Positions 37,801-51,313 of a DNA stretch of 64,000 nucleotides are shown one piece after another; the stretch's first letter is position 1, and the number at the start of each line of letters is the position of its first letter. The position numbers and the translations under genes were made by a program. This stretch comes from Bombus terrestris (taxonomy: Eukaryota > Arthropoda > Insecta > Hymenoptera > Apidae): contig NC_063281.1 in assembly GCF_910591885.1 (NCBI RefSeq), positions 10,523,200 through 10,587,199 of the forward strand. Direction: 5' to 3'. The notes below the pieces were generated by a model. That model was not told the DNA's origin and searched no databases. It saw only the letters and a list, made by a program, of their open reading frames with translations.

Positions 37801-40800
37801 AACTCTTGCATCTCCTCGTAATTACTTGTCTTAAGAAACATTAAGCAGTTTCTTTGGCGAAACAGTCCCGTCGTCTAGTTATAACTTGGCGCACGTGGCT
37901 CGCGAAATAATTCCGACGTTCGTAGAATACGATTGCGCAGGGAAGATTTTGAAATTTCATTAACGCTGTAACCACATCTTATGTTGCTATCGTGATTGTA
38001 TCAAGAACCGGTGTACATATAAAGCGAACAAGGATCGAAAACGAGCAGCGAAAACGAGCTCGTGCTAATCGAAATTTTCTCTTATTTTTACGGCGATCAG
38101 ATGAAAAGTTAAGAGTGGCAAAAATACCGATGGTAGAGTTAATTAACAAAGTAAAAGTACGCTGCAGTTGCAAAAGAGTAATTAGCGAGGAGAACGCATG
38201 GCTAATTATTTCGGGCAATGACTTCGAGGTACGGCGAACGAAGGTAGGAGAGGCCTTAGGCTCCCGAAGGATTCAGGACACCTCGAGTTCCGAACTTGAC
38301 CAAGCGACTGCATTCCGTTCGTTGCGACAGAATCAACCATGCAATTCACCTACATTCTCACGGGATCCCCTATCCGATGCTCTCACGTTAGCAAGGTTAT
38401 GGTGTTCGTAAACACCGTTATTCGTTCGCAGCATGCAAGCCACGTTTGTAATTATTATTTATGCGATGCCGCGATCCAAATAGGAAACGAAAGTCTCTCG
38501 GTAACGCATGCTTTGTAAACTGGCTCGCCGATCAAATCTATCGGATAAAATACAAGCGGCTTCGGTCACGCGATCTCAACGATCCGATCGATTAATTAAC
38601 AGCTCGTAGGCCGACAAACCGACGGCACGACCGATGTCAATGAAATCGCTATAATTTTAATCGCGAACGTGCTCCATCTTTGCCCGAACCCTTCAATGAA
38701 ACTTTTCATCGACTTTGCTATTCCAGTTAAGACGACAACAGACTTGTAATTTAGAGATTCCTTTATAATTTAAGTAGAGTCTCGCGCTACTTTGCAACGT
38801 GTCTTAAAGCGCGTTAAACTGAAAAACGTGAATATCTTAAACCGAACGAAGAAACACAAAAATGGCACAAATAGAACGATAAAACTTTAGGTTTCTCGAG
38901 TTTTTAAATAGCACATCTTGATTAAAGCGGCTGAACATTTGTGAACTGTACTTATATCGAACCGTTTGTCCCTTGACGAGAAAGATGAAATTCTACCGTA
39001 GTTTCAGGCTCAAAGAGTACCTTAGTTTCTAAATTGGCTGCCTTAATGCGATACCAGTTACAGCTAAAATTGTAATCCCTCGACGACAATGATGCGTAAT
39101 TCTAAAGAATAACAGTTCGCGCAACGTGTAATAAACTAAACAATACAGTGCACATAATCTTTTAGTTCCAGTTCAGGAACAATTAAATTAGAATAACTGT
39201 AGTTTAAATCGTCACAGTTTTTGGATCACCGATTTAATTCGAAAAACTGATCTTAATCGTAGACGCGTTTTCCTACCATTTCCGCGGATATCAAACAGAG
39301 AGCATCGAGAGCATGATGCTCGACGAGTAGAACGAAAGCAGCGATTAGCTTAATTGCGTTTGCCAACAGGCAGTTGTTTGAAAATCGTGTCGCTCCGTAC
39401 AGTTCCTAATGAGCAATTAGCGATAGATCTTCTATTCGGGCTATTGCGATTCACAGGAAGTGAGAAACATTATTAGCGGCGGGATTTCGTGCCGATGAAG
39501 ATTACTGCACTACCTTCGAAGAAATAACGTAGGTACTATCTATCGGCGTATCTCCTTCGAATTGGTTTTGTTATAATCTGAAAAATGAAGTCATGAACGG
39601 AGAAGCCACCGATGTACTCCTTACCCGAACAATTTACTGTTTCGCTGATGAATAATTAATCGTCAACGGTGAACCATAATAAACCCAACGAACTACCAGT
39701 AATTAATGCAAATTTTACCTTGGCATCCATCGTAAGCGTAAAGTAACGAGAGAACGAAAGCAGTAAAATTTGATTTCGTGAATGAAACGACTCTCCAGAT
39801 TCTTCGATTCCTAATCCGGCCTTTAATGAAACGAACGAGCCCCGTTACATCGTTGTTCTTATTATCCCGTTAACAGCAGCAACTGTCTCGAGCCTCGAGT
39901 ATTTCTCGAAACAGTCGGTCAAAGACGGTGAAAGGTCTGAAAAGAAGGAAAAAGTCCACAGGAAAATGATACTATAATATGCACACTTTCTATGAAACAA
40001 AGAAGAACGTGTCGTTCGCGGGCTGATGCTTTCGGCAAAATCGAAACACGTGGTTGTCGATTGGATCGTGGTGGTGCCGGATCGGAACGGTTGATTATCT
40101 CGGTTAGTATTCCAGGTTTCCGTACGACATATTCAGGACGTGTTACCGATCGCTACTATCGACCAACGATGATCTATACCACCTACCAGTTGTAGTTTCA
40201 CTTAAATTGCTTCGCGCGCCGTTGAATCGTTGCATAGAAATCTGCCATTGTTTCTGCCTCGTATAGCAGAGGATCCCGATGTACTGCATCTGTTCCTAAC
40301 CCAAACTGTAAAACGACCGTATACGCATGTATATATATGTACGTCGAAATGACGAACAGTAAAAGCGATATTAACGCTGGAAGGTGGAATAAACAGCCGG
40401 TGTACGATCGCACCGTGGGGGAGATCGTAAACCGCTTGATTGTGTCATAAACTGTGCAATTCGTGAACAAAGATTAAAGGACTTCTCCGGGTTAAGTGAC
40501 AGTTCGCGATATCTCGTAATTAATTTCTGCCAAAAATCCAACGATCTAGTGTCAATGAACTTTATTTTCATCAGCATGCGTAAAAGACGTAAGGCGTGAC
40601 GCGACGAAAGTCAGAGGAAGGAACGAAGAACGAGGAAAGAGATAGTAGTAATTTCATACGCGTCACGTCCACGATTGGTCAAACCACTCGATACCAGCCT
40701 CGAGAATGTCAACCGTTCGAGTACCGTTTTCCTTGCCGATCGGCCGAGGATCTTCTCGATTTTTTGCGACTCTCGATCGCGACCCTTCCATGGCTATCGA

Positions 40801-43800
40801 CATCGCGACGTTTCTTGCGATCACCAAGGTGATTTAAGTAAATGCCTGATTGATCGTACATCTGACGTCTAAGGAAACGTAGAATTACGCATTACGCTTT
40901 CGATCGATCATCGCTTTTGAAAGGTGTTCCGAGCATGTTACTTGATGATGCTTAGAACAAAAATCAGCGAATAATACCGTAGAGAATCGTTCAAGAGTAC
41001 CGTTTCGTAGCGAAATTATTTCATCTTCGCTGAATCGACGCGACGTCTTTCTCACGCAACCGACAAAGTTCTCAGCACGCTTCAATCCAAGTATAATTAT
41101 CTATTTTCTTTCAGGATAATCGCTGCTTTTTGCTAGCGATAAAACATGAAACGTTCTATCGTGCACGGGCGCAGATAATTTATGAGTCAGTGACTGTAAA
41201 CTGTTGTCTAATTGTTCACAGGTGTCTCGGCTATCCGGAACGATCCAACGTCGTCTCGTTCCTCCCAAGACGACATAATTCTCAGTGCCAGTGCCTATAC
41301 GGGACCAGAAAGAACCTCGAGTGTATTCCATCGTGATGAATCGCCGACTTTCCAAAAAACTGTTCCAGCATTTCAACTGGAAAGCTCGAAAAGCGTCGAT
41401 AACTACGATAAAGACGATATAAGATTCGAGGTCAGAAATACTAGGCACGAGGAATCCATTGATGAACTGACTTCTTCAAAACACGTGGACCATATCGATG
41501 GAAACAACATCGAAGTTAAACCCGGTGAATATTACCAGTAAGTCGATTAAATATTCGATAACCATCCAGAAAATCACAGTTATTTGTTATGCAAATTTAC
41601 ATTCTTATAAATTATCAACAGACGACTAAAGAAACAAAACCTAAATAGAAATTTGTTTCGCGTATTAGGTACAGATTGTTGTATATATATATAATAATAA
41701 TAATATTATAATAAACATAACAATGCTATATATGTCGATATAAATCTTGCAAAGTTTATAGAATACAAAAATAAGTTATCGTCATTAGTTTCTTAGCGAT
41801 CAGACGAGGGATTTACGATAGATTTCATTGATAAATTTTCACCTTTCTCAAGTATAACATTTTCACAATCATATTCATTCTACTCGTTAGAAATGAAAGG
41901 GTAAACGAGAAACACCTTTTCGATGATTAACAGCATATCTCCAACGACCAGTGAATCCATGTCGGGGGAAGGACTAGGGGCTCCGCAGGAATCAAAACTC
42001 TTGTCGGAGCCCCATCAACTGACTGGAGTGTCAAACCAACAGGCACAGTACTTACAGGCAATAGATCAACAAAGACGAGCTCGCCAAGAGATTCCGAGGA
42101 TTTATAGCGACCACGCTCCACCACCTATTCTGCAAACTGCCTCTCCTGGTTATCGGCAAGCAAATCCTGATATACAGGACATTATCACGGGTATTGTCAA
42201 ATTGTTGAATGGGAACGTGAACGTTGCTGCCAACACGGTGAGACCTTTGAGGCCGATTCAGGCTACCAGGTACACTGACAAGTGAATTATATACGATTAT
42301 TAGATTGTGAATAGTTATGCAAATTTACATTTTTGATAAATATCGAGATATAATTATTATTCTGGTAAAAAAATGATTAGAACGTAATTCTATTATATTT
42401 CGAGTCTTTTACAACGCTCTTTACGCTAATTTCCTTTCGAATAAATGGATATCTTTTAAATACCAGCTAATAATAATAGAACTATATTGTCTACTAGTTA
42501 TACAATAATATTTATTTGTAATTTTGTAGAATTAATAACAGAGGACCACCGAGAATTTCCGATGTTCCACCATTACCACCTGATTTTGACACACCTGGAA
42601 TGAACCCACCCCCGCCGCCTGATCATCCTTATCCTTTCGAAAAACCACCAGCGCCTGACAGACCACTGATTAATCAACTACCACCTGAACGTCCAATTAG
42701 ACCTTTCGTAAATGGAGTTCCATTACCAGAACAGATTGTTCCCCAAGGAAATCGCCCATGGACCTGGAATCGTCCTGGTAACTTTTTAAAAATATCCTCT
42801 TAGTCTAAGTTGTCTTTGATGTTGTTCTTGCTAAATTACAATTAATTTTGAATCATCAGGTGGAAATAGACGACCAATTCCACCCTACAAACCGCTACCA
42901 CCATCGACGAATTCCACTTTGAATCGGGAGAAGGAACAAGACGACAAGACCTCGGATAAACCGCATATGGACCTGAAACCTGAACTTTCATCGCCGGAAG
43001 AATCCTCCACGAAACAGGCAGAAACAGATCAGACTGAAGCTTCTACGAACGCTTTGGAGCATATAACAAAGGGTCAAGAAGAGAACGGTAAACAAAAAGT
43101 TAAAACGGAATCGAAGACCACGGAAAGACCAATCAATAAGAACACGACGAGAAATACCGAACCTGAACACTCTACCAAAAAAGAAACTAAATATCAAGTT
43201 CCGTCTAAAGCAAATACGACATCTACGATTCAGTCTAGTGACAAAACGAGTTTCACGAAGCACGTAGATTCTCCAAAACCCGTGATACCACTGGATGTTC
43301 CAATTAAACCTACGAAGGCTTCGAAGATCAACGACCCTCAAGGATCTAGTTCCATTACGAACAACGAAAAGCCTAACAATAAAGCGAATATTTCCAAAAC
43401 GTCGACGAAATCTTATTCTACGTCGACGTTAAATATCGAAACCATCTCGTCGGTTCAGGTAATCGAACCAACACCCACGAAGCCGGTCGTTCAATCGACT
43501 CCAGTTCCCACGAATAACGATTCGAGTAATACAGCAAGTGTATCGAGTACAGTAGTTTTGGAACCGAGCAAGATGTCTGAATCAGAAAGCACAATCGCTT
43601 CGAGTGTTCCAACTCCGACGGAGAATTTACCTTCGTCTTTCACCAAGACCCCACCAGCCATTGAGAAAAGTGTAGTTCATTCGGCCTCGAATACGTTCTC
43701 GAAGAGTTCAGGTAGGACATTCGCTCGGATGCACGTCCCGTGAAATTTTTTCATTCGATAAGATAATATTGCATTCAGTCTATAATGAATTCCTCGTGCG

Positions 43801-46800
43801 GCTCCGGCGAACAAGTATGCTTAATTAATTTCCTTTGTAACGGCAAGCAAGCTGTTATGCTCAATTAAATTCCTTTGTAGCCCCTACGGATCGCTACGCT
43901 TACAGACCCAGACCAGGGATCGTCCTCGACGATACCTTGGATTACACAGGAACTCAAGGGCTGGCTACTCAACGACCTTACGCACCACCAAGACATCCAC
44001 CTCTCGGTGATATTTTTGATGTCACGGTCTCGGCTATTCAAGGTCCAGGTGGTGGAGGTTCAGGTAAACACTGACATCTTTTATTAACACAGAACCCTAA
44101 CCATCAATAATTATAATTCTCACGACCTTCGTGATCAGGAGAGGGTGTTAGAGTACCAGTAAATGGAGGAAACGCGGACGTGATCCTAACTTCCGCGATA
44201 GAGGGCCAAGGATTCGTTAGCATCGACGGCAAGAGAACGTACTTAAATCTATTTGAAAGTTCTGATCGAACCTCGACACACGCGCAGACGCAACCTCAGC
44301 CCACTAGAACTCAACCACCCTCCATTGTTGGCACAGGGTTAGTGTTTCATACAAATTTCGATACAGATAACAAATAAAAAAGATTGTTCAGTGTAGAATT
44401 TAAATTCAAGTGTTTGAAGGCAAATTCAACAATTTTGCTTTTTAAATCTTTCGACTCAATTCTTCAATGTTTCAGTGCAAACCTCAAATTTTTGAATTTA
44501 AATTTTCGATTTAGATATGTTAAAATCAATATTGCTCTCACAGATTTGCAGTTGCACAGCCGGATCCACCGACAGCAACTCCACGACCCAGCGCGCCTAT
44601 TCGAAGACCGACGTTTCATAGAAGACCAACTCAGCCTCCGGTTAGAATTGACACTTGTATCGTGGGTGACACGAGCACTTGTGACATCAGCCAGCACGAG
44701 GCCTGTGCCACTGTTCAAGGAGTATCTGCGTGCCACTGTAAGCCAGGATATGCGAGGTTGCAGCATTCTTTACCATGCAAAAGTTCGTAAATATTTGAAA
44801 AGTCACATTCTTTAAAAATTTATGTAAGTTATATCAAACTATTAATTGTTTGTAGAAATTATAAGTATCGTGGTATCAATCAGAGTGGATAAGATTTACG
44901 ATAGAAAAGTGGTGTGGGATCGAGGATTTACCGATAGAGATTCTGAGCCCTATCAAACATTGGCCTACGAAGCAAATCGAGCTGTGAGCTAATTTAACGT
45001 TCAATCATATATGTTGAAAAATATTGAAATATTAAACAATTATTTTTTCCTGTTACCTAGATCGAATCTGCTATGTCGATGACGCCATTTTCGGACGAGT
45101 ATATGGGCTCCTTCATAAATGGAGTATATCAAGGGGATGTGAGCCAGGGACAAGGGGGTGTCTTTGTGAATGCAACCTTGAAACTCACTTATGAGCCAAG
45201 AACAATTAGACCAAGCTTAGCAGGGGAGCTACAGAGACATCTGCTCGGTGTTATTCACAGAAGAAGCAATAATATAGGGAACAGCGCCCTTTACGTTGAC
45301 AGCCCACCTGGATCTATATCAAATTTACAAGGTGAACATAAAAAAATAACTCTCTATTTTAAACGAGCTTCATTAAATAAAAAATAAAAGTTAATCTATA
45401 CCTTTTAATCTCTATAGACTTGGACGAGTGTGCGTCGTCAGAGTTGAACGATTGTCATTCTTCGGCGGTTTGTACGAATAATTGGGGTGGGTTTACTTGC
45501 ACTTGTAACCCTGGATTGAAAGATCCTCATAAGGACGATCCTAATGAATCCGGTAGAACATGTATTTCGTGTGCTTCGACTTATTGCAATAATCGTGGGT
45601 CGTGCTCTTACCAGGGTGACCACATGCAATGCACGTAAGTAAATGAAAATACCTAATAATAAAAATAAAAAAATGATTCATTTTTTTAATAATGCTTTGG
45701 CCGAAAGGTGTTCTGGTAATTACTATGGTACCCAATGTGAAGTCGATGGAGAGGTTTTGGGAGTAGCGATAGGAGCGTCTGTAGCAGCTTTAATAATCAT
45801 AGTCCTGACATTAGTATGTCTGATCATGTGGAGGTAACGATACATTTTTATTATATTTTTATATAATTTATGAAATGTATTTTAGGGGGCAATAGTTGAC
45901 AAATTCATTTTCTATACGTGTTACAGTCGAAGGTGGTCGCGTGAACAGAAATCGGTCGGCTCACCGGTCTACGGTTACATTCAAGGTGGAATACCTGGTA
46001 CCCTACCAGGAACTTTGGCAAGGGTCGGTTCTGTAGGTACTCTTGCTTCCGTGAAACAAGGGCCACCGACCAACTTGCCACCCTACATGTGGGCACACTT
46101 TGGCGACCACATGGCAACTGCCAATGTATACGCTGTAAGCGACAGGAGTGACGATAACAGCGTTCCTTTAACTAATATCACAAGCTTACAAGAAACACTA
46201 TTCAATTACGGAAAGAGAAAATACTACGAAACTCATAAAAATAATTTTCGAAATATTTGAGTAGACTAGACGAAGCCACGAAAATTGTCATTTAGACCTC
46301 GCTGACCATTTTTCATAAAAATATACCTATATCCTAAACTAGCTGACGATAACATTTCTGTTCAAAATTTCGTGAACTCTATTTCACATCTTCCGAATTA
46401 CACCAAACGATCTGTGTATCGCATCATCGATTGGACAGTGTTCCTTGTTAGTTAAAGATAAAACGATTAGAGATGAAACAATGAGAAATTATATTTTCAT
46501 CTGTATTTGAAAGATTTATTCCGACAAAAGGTATATTAAATTTGTGTTTGATCTTAGACGGAACCTATGGGTCCAACTCGACCAAGTTCCGCTGTGTTCG
46601 GTTATCCACCTCTCAATATCCATGGAACATTGCCACCAGTACCATTGCCACGACTCCAAGCTCCGACAAGACCACGACAAAGACATCAGCCAGATCCAGA
46701 CAGCTCGGATTCCGAGCCGCAAGATAAGGACAGGGCTGATCTGATTCCGCAGAATAGTGGTTTTCATGTTCCCAGGCCAAAGTCCAGGTCATCGTTGGCG

Positions 46801-46984
46801 GTGAATATTCGTTTTTCCAATATGTCATTTTCCACGCTCGGATGCTTTGAATATTCAATGATGCTTCTATTTTTAGAATCAAAGCGGAATTTACAACGAC
46901 GTGGAATACGATCAAGGTGATGTTCACCATTTATCGAAAAACAATATCCCGATGTCTACTTACAGGCCGTACTATCGAACGTGA
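34893..46984 (+). CDS. SEA- and EGF-domain transmembrane protein with mucin-like ectodomain
   Basis: Fifteen coding exons join with consistent phases: 34893-34950, 41222-41537, 41934-42269, 42530-42777, 42860-43711, 43881-44063, 44139-44337, 44544-44782, 44856-44983, 45061-45331, 45418-45634, 45708-45833, 45927-46134, 46558-46800 and 46877-46984. The product is 1,243 residues. Order: signal peptide (VLVILSMQILLGVSA), proline-rich part (about 237-319), Ser/Thr-rich mucin-like part (about 320-603), EGF-like module C769-C809, SEA domain about 811-943, EGF module starting DLDEC plus a second EGF, transmembrane helix about 1032-1057, and a proline-rich cytoplasmic tail. The SEA domain lacks a GSVVV-type cleavage site (QGGVFVNATL instead). 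Similar SEA/EGF proteins are often labelled 63 kDa sperm flagellar membrane protein-like; that label is from memory and the function is not established. The exon 8 donor (GTTCGT) is non-consensus but is the one that keeps frame. Confidence 0.85.
34951..41221 (+). other. First coding intron of the SEA-EGF gene
   Basis: A 6.3 kb intron separates the signal-peptide exon from the rest. It starts GTAAGT and ends in TTCACAG. I see no nested gene: the frames inside are short and on both strands. One acceptor-like TTTCAG at about 41,116 would put an immediate stop in frame, so the acceptor at 41220-41221 is preferred. Confidence 0.6.
43805..43880 (+). repeat. Tandem duplication of a 3' splice-site region
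   Basis: Two adjacent copies of about 36-40 bases, CGGC..CAAG..ATGCT.AATTAA.TTCCTTTGTA, lie at 43805-43840 and 43841-43880, just before exon 6 of the SEA-EGF gene. The second copy ends TTTGTAG and is the acceptor that keeps frame. The first ends TTTGTAA and has lost the AG. Confidence 0.75.
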
Positions 46985-47108
46985 AATCCCGGAAAAAACC
47001 TAGTTATATGTATATTGGTAAGGACGCTTGTACCGTGAGAAACGAGAACAAAGAGAACAGATTTATCTAGATATTTTAATCGACGTTCTAATTTATACCA
47101 ATTGTTTC

Positions 47109-47114
47109 AATAAA
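47109..47114 (+). terminator. Poly(A) signal of the SEA-EGF gene
   Basis: AATAAA 125 bases after the stop codon, the first good signal downstream. Confidence 0.5.
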
Positions 47115-48654
47115 ACGAAAAGAATATTAATTAATCGTTGGGAAACGAGAACATAAGAGAATGAAATCAATGCACCTACTTACGTTCGTATCATTGATCG
47201 CATCAATGTAAGTCAATCTGAGCAACTACTTAACTTCTATTTACATGTCTGTTATTCTATAAATATTTATTGTACTAGTATTATCCTCGAAATACTTCGT
47301 AGAAGTCTAAAAAAAATATATTCAGGCTGTTTTTTAACGACCTAAGAAAACAAGGGTGTATGACGAACGATTAGCATGAAAACGATTGCCCCTTACTATT
47401 ATGTAGTTAATACTTGTATCACGTTTAGTTATTTATATTACACGATAGAGCGACAATTATGAACGAAAATGCGATGCAATTTGACACCCAGAAAATCTTC
47501 AATCTTATTAAATTACTAACAATCTCATTCGTTCACTGTGCGTCATACTGCAATCCCCATTTTCTAAAATAATTACCACTGAATTGTTGACAGTAATATT
47601 GCATGTATGTAATGTCACTTACACAAACTTAAAAGGTTTGCTAATAATTAAGCAATCTTAAACGTAGAAATTGCATTGTAAACTGTAAGATTTCCTTACG
47701 AAACGAGCTGAAACGTAAGGGCGGTATACTGAATAAGTATATACAAATAGGACAGTATACTCAACAATGCGTTCATTGCGTTGCGGGGTGCTAATACCAT
47801 AATTCAATATGTAACTTTTGTAATTATATATTATATATTTTTGCAAATTGAATACAGTATACATTTGAAAATTTGCGCGCCATTGCCTCTTTTTTTTTTT
47901 AATTCTCCGATGCCTACAGTACAATTCTTCTTCAACAGTGTAACACGATACATAATAAACGTAACAAACGTACGCCGGGAATACTATGCGCATACTGAGC
48001 AAAATCTTTGTTACAGATAATTTCAATAAACACCAAATATCTCGACAAAGCATGTTAAACAGAGAGAATAGAAAACTCGATTATGCTGAAAAAAGTTTGT
48101 TAAGAAATGTTCCATAACAGTTTGGACGCAAAAATTCGATAAATACCCAATAAAGAAAAAGAAAAAGCGGAATCATTTGGAGAATTAAACTTCGATTACC
48201 ATTTTTTTTCTTTTTTCTTTTCTTTTTTTTTTTTGGAAGTATTCGACATTTTGGTTCTGTTGTATCACTGTGGCACCTGACCTGAGAAAGAGGAGAGAGA
48301 GGATCTTGGTAATGATTCGTAAAAATCGAAACAGTACATCGATAAAAATTCAAAGAGACAAACGGAGTGCATCCATTTATTAAAACTGATTATAGAAAGG
48401 ACGAAGTTTGGAAATAGATTTCATTTTATCCCATTTATAATTATTTGTGAACATGCGAAAAAGATTTGTGATTTGTTGCTTTTCCAAAAAGTTGTACAAT
48501 ATGTATTATATGTGTATCGTAGAACGACAATGGTAAGAGTATGTCAAACGTCGATAAATTGCATAATTTAACATTTTAAATCTCTCTTTCATCGGTGTAT
48601 CGAAATAGATACGATTTAATTAAAAATATCAATATAATAAATATGAAATATTAA

Positions 48655-49400
48655 TAAATATATATATATTATAATAATGATCACTGTCATGATAATATAG
48701 TAATTTCTTCTGATATATATATATATATATTTAGAGCGATATTTTGAACGATAGAGATTAGGTCTTTTTCTCAAATTTTTTTTGTTCATTTTGTATTTTG
48801 GTAATCGAAGATATTACATGCTAAAAACGTCGGTCCCGAGTTTCTCGCATACGATACGATGCCGATGTATAAGCGACAAGACCTTTCCGCGATGATCACA
48901 TTCGACGACAAGAACCAGTGTTGGGTATGTGTTCGAATAAAATTTCAATTAAATAAAAATAGCAAGGGAATAGTTAATTAATAAATGGTTTATTTACTAT
49001 TGGAGCTACTCGTTACTGGAATTATTTATGTTATCCCTTGATAAGACAATGTTATCTAAGTAACTTATATTATTATACATATATACCCTTATTTCAGTCT
49101 CTCGTTTATATATATAAGAATAATTTATAAATCCTGAAATATTTATTGTATTCTATTAATATATCCTGAGGAATATATAAATTAATTATTCTTTGCGCGT
49201 TTATATAATATATACATATATTACGTATTACAAATAATAATAATAATAATATATATAAATTGCATTTCCAAGGATATATCAATAAATATAATATGTACCT
49301 CAAGAGATTTATAAATTATTTTTATATATTTATATTTAATACTTTAACTAATATATATATATATATATAATATATAAAATATATATATAACTAATTGGAA
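48655..49400. repeat. AT-rich simple-sequence region
   Basis: Repeated TA and AAT dinucleotide and trinucleotide stretches, including pure TA runs near 48.71 and 49.35 kb. No coding content. Confidence 0.7.
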
Positions 49401-50918
49401 AAAGAAAGATTTACTTGCCCGTTAAAAAATTTCGAATAACAACGGTGAGAATGATATCTACCCAACACTGGTAAGAATGATATATGTACATTCAGTGATT
49501 AATTAATTATCCCACAATCGGTGATAAGTCTGCTTACAAGTATGTATGCAAATAGCAACGTGATATAAAGTGAATTGGAGAAAAAACACATGTCGATGAT
49601 AAAGACAAAGAGATCTAGTGAAAGATGTTGGAAGGCAAAGAGTGGACGTACCCTTAGACTATAAACGCGACTGTCGGTTCTTCGCCTTTTTCAACAATGA
49701 TTCTCAATCTATTCGAAGAACCGACAGCTCGTTTGCATTCGCTTGTCGATTAGATTTTCTGTCGCATCGTATTACGCCGTGTTACAGCTATAAACAATAG
49801 ATTCGCTAAAACATCTACGAGTACATAGTCTTGTTGCAATTGTAAAGTTATTCTCACTGAAATCGTAACAATTTACATGCCAATACAAATTTACGTTCGC
49901 GAAGTTTCAAAAGGAAGGACGATTGGAGTATTTCAATTTAAATAAGCGAATAGAGAAGTAAATGGAAAGTAATGTAAGAGATCTACTACGTAGATACAGT
50001 ATACATGTAGTCTGTTTTAGGGAGATTCAAAGATTCCGAGATTTTCGTTGTCAAAATTTATTTCCGAGAGTCTAAGGGACATTCGTTGATTCGAAAATAA
50101 TATTTCGATGTAGGCAACAATTGTTCGCGTGGGATGATCGAATTAAGCCTCGATTTCCATTGATCATATTTTCACAGAGAAAATTCTGTTTCGACAAGCA
50201 AACACACTGCATATTATAAAGAATCAATTTTTAGTATCAATATCAGTATATACGTAGGTATTCAAAGTAGAAAGTGTAAAGTATCACAAGAATTACAATA
50301 ACTATTTTACATTATCGCAAAGATCACGTTCTCGCCCTTACTATCTCGGTTGCACAACAATAATAAGCGCTTTCCTCGTTTTTTTTTGTGCATCAGCGCT
50401 AATAAAAGCGCTAGTAAATACTTCGTCGAACGAATGTGTCCATAAATACGTCAGTCTTAGACACAATAATTATAACGATAACACCACCAATGGAGCAAAG
50501 CCGCGATAAAGATTTACGCGTTATGATAAAACGTATGAAGACGAGAACAGTCATCCCCAATACTTGGGTCAGAACCCAAAAGCTTGGAACATGGTCGATA
50601 GTTAATGTGTAGCAGACAACACAGAGAGATGGGGTTCTTGGCAAGGTTCTGTAAAAAGACTTTTAAAAAGAGGGGAACAAATAACGTATCAGCATAGCCT
50701 AGAAATAGAGGCAAATAGATATCGACACTATAGGAAAAAGCGCATGTCCTTGCAGAAACCACTTTTTTTCTCACGATATTGCTACTTGTGTCTAATCGTA
50801 TCAAGTACATTTTTACACATAAGTAGAACTATCGTTATAAAAGAATTGGTTTTTCTAAAGACGTGGATCTTTCTTGTAAGTTTTGATTTCTTTATTGAAA
50901 TGGAGAAATGTCCAAACA

Positions 50919-51056
50919 TTATAGGAGCCGAGGAATAACGAGAGGAGCCAGCAAATCTTGAACTTTGCAACGGTAAGCTGGGGCTCTACGCCCTTTGATC
51001 AAATGCGTTTTGTCCAGGCGCTCTCTTTTGTTCCCCGCTGTTACTGCTCCTTGCAT
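50919..51056 (-). CDS. Candidate small ORF, 45 residues
   Basis: A minus-strand frame starts MQGAVTAGNKRERLDK, continues with GRRAPAYRCKVQDLL and ends after ...VIPRLL. It lies in a local GC-richer patch. An in-frame TAA just upstream fixes the ATG as the start. The composition is protein-like: an Arg/Lys-rich first half and a hydrophobic end. I do not recognise a family, and the plus strand is also partly open here, so this may be chance. It lies about 260 bases upstream of, and divergent to, the candidate gene at 51.3 kb. Confidence 0.2.
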   Translation of the reverse strand: MQGAVTAGNKRERLDKTHLIKGRRAPAYRCKVQDLLAPLVIPRLL

Positions 51057-51313
51057 TGTTATTGATTAATTATGGAGGCTCCGACCCCATAATTTAGTAT
51101 CGCTGGAACCGTAGCATTCAACGATAATAGTAGGAAAGACCCGTACCAAACCGTAAACCAGAACAAAGCTGTATAATAATGTGAAATTTTAGTAGCCGAT
51201 AGATAATTTATTAGGAGAAATGTATCAATATTATCTGTTTATATTATATTTCTTTTAATCACTTTTAATCACAAGTGAAAATTTATTTTCTATATACCCC
51301 TTAGGGCACAATC

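Larger units (their letters stand above)
46985..50918. other. 3' flank of the SEA-EGF gene and AT-rich DNA
   Basis: No gene recognised. The first 130 bases are probably 3' untranslated region, with AATAAA at 47109-47114. From about 48.6 to 49.4 kb the DNA is very AT-rich with ATAT and AAT microsatellite stretches. Confidence 0.5.

Noticed and set aside
41101..41221. Earlier acceptor (TTTCAG near 41,116) for exon 2 of the SEA-EGF gene
   Set aside because: Joining it to the signal-peptide exon gives GGA followed directly by TAA. The acceptor at 41220-41221 keeps an open frame into the conserved downstream exons.
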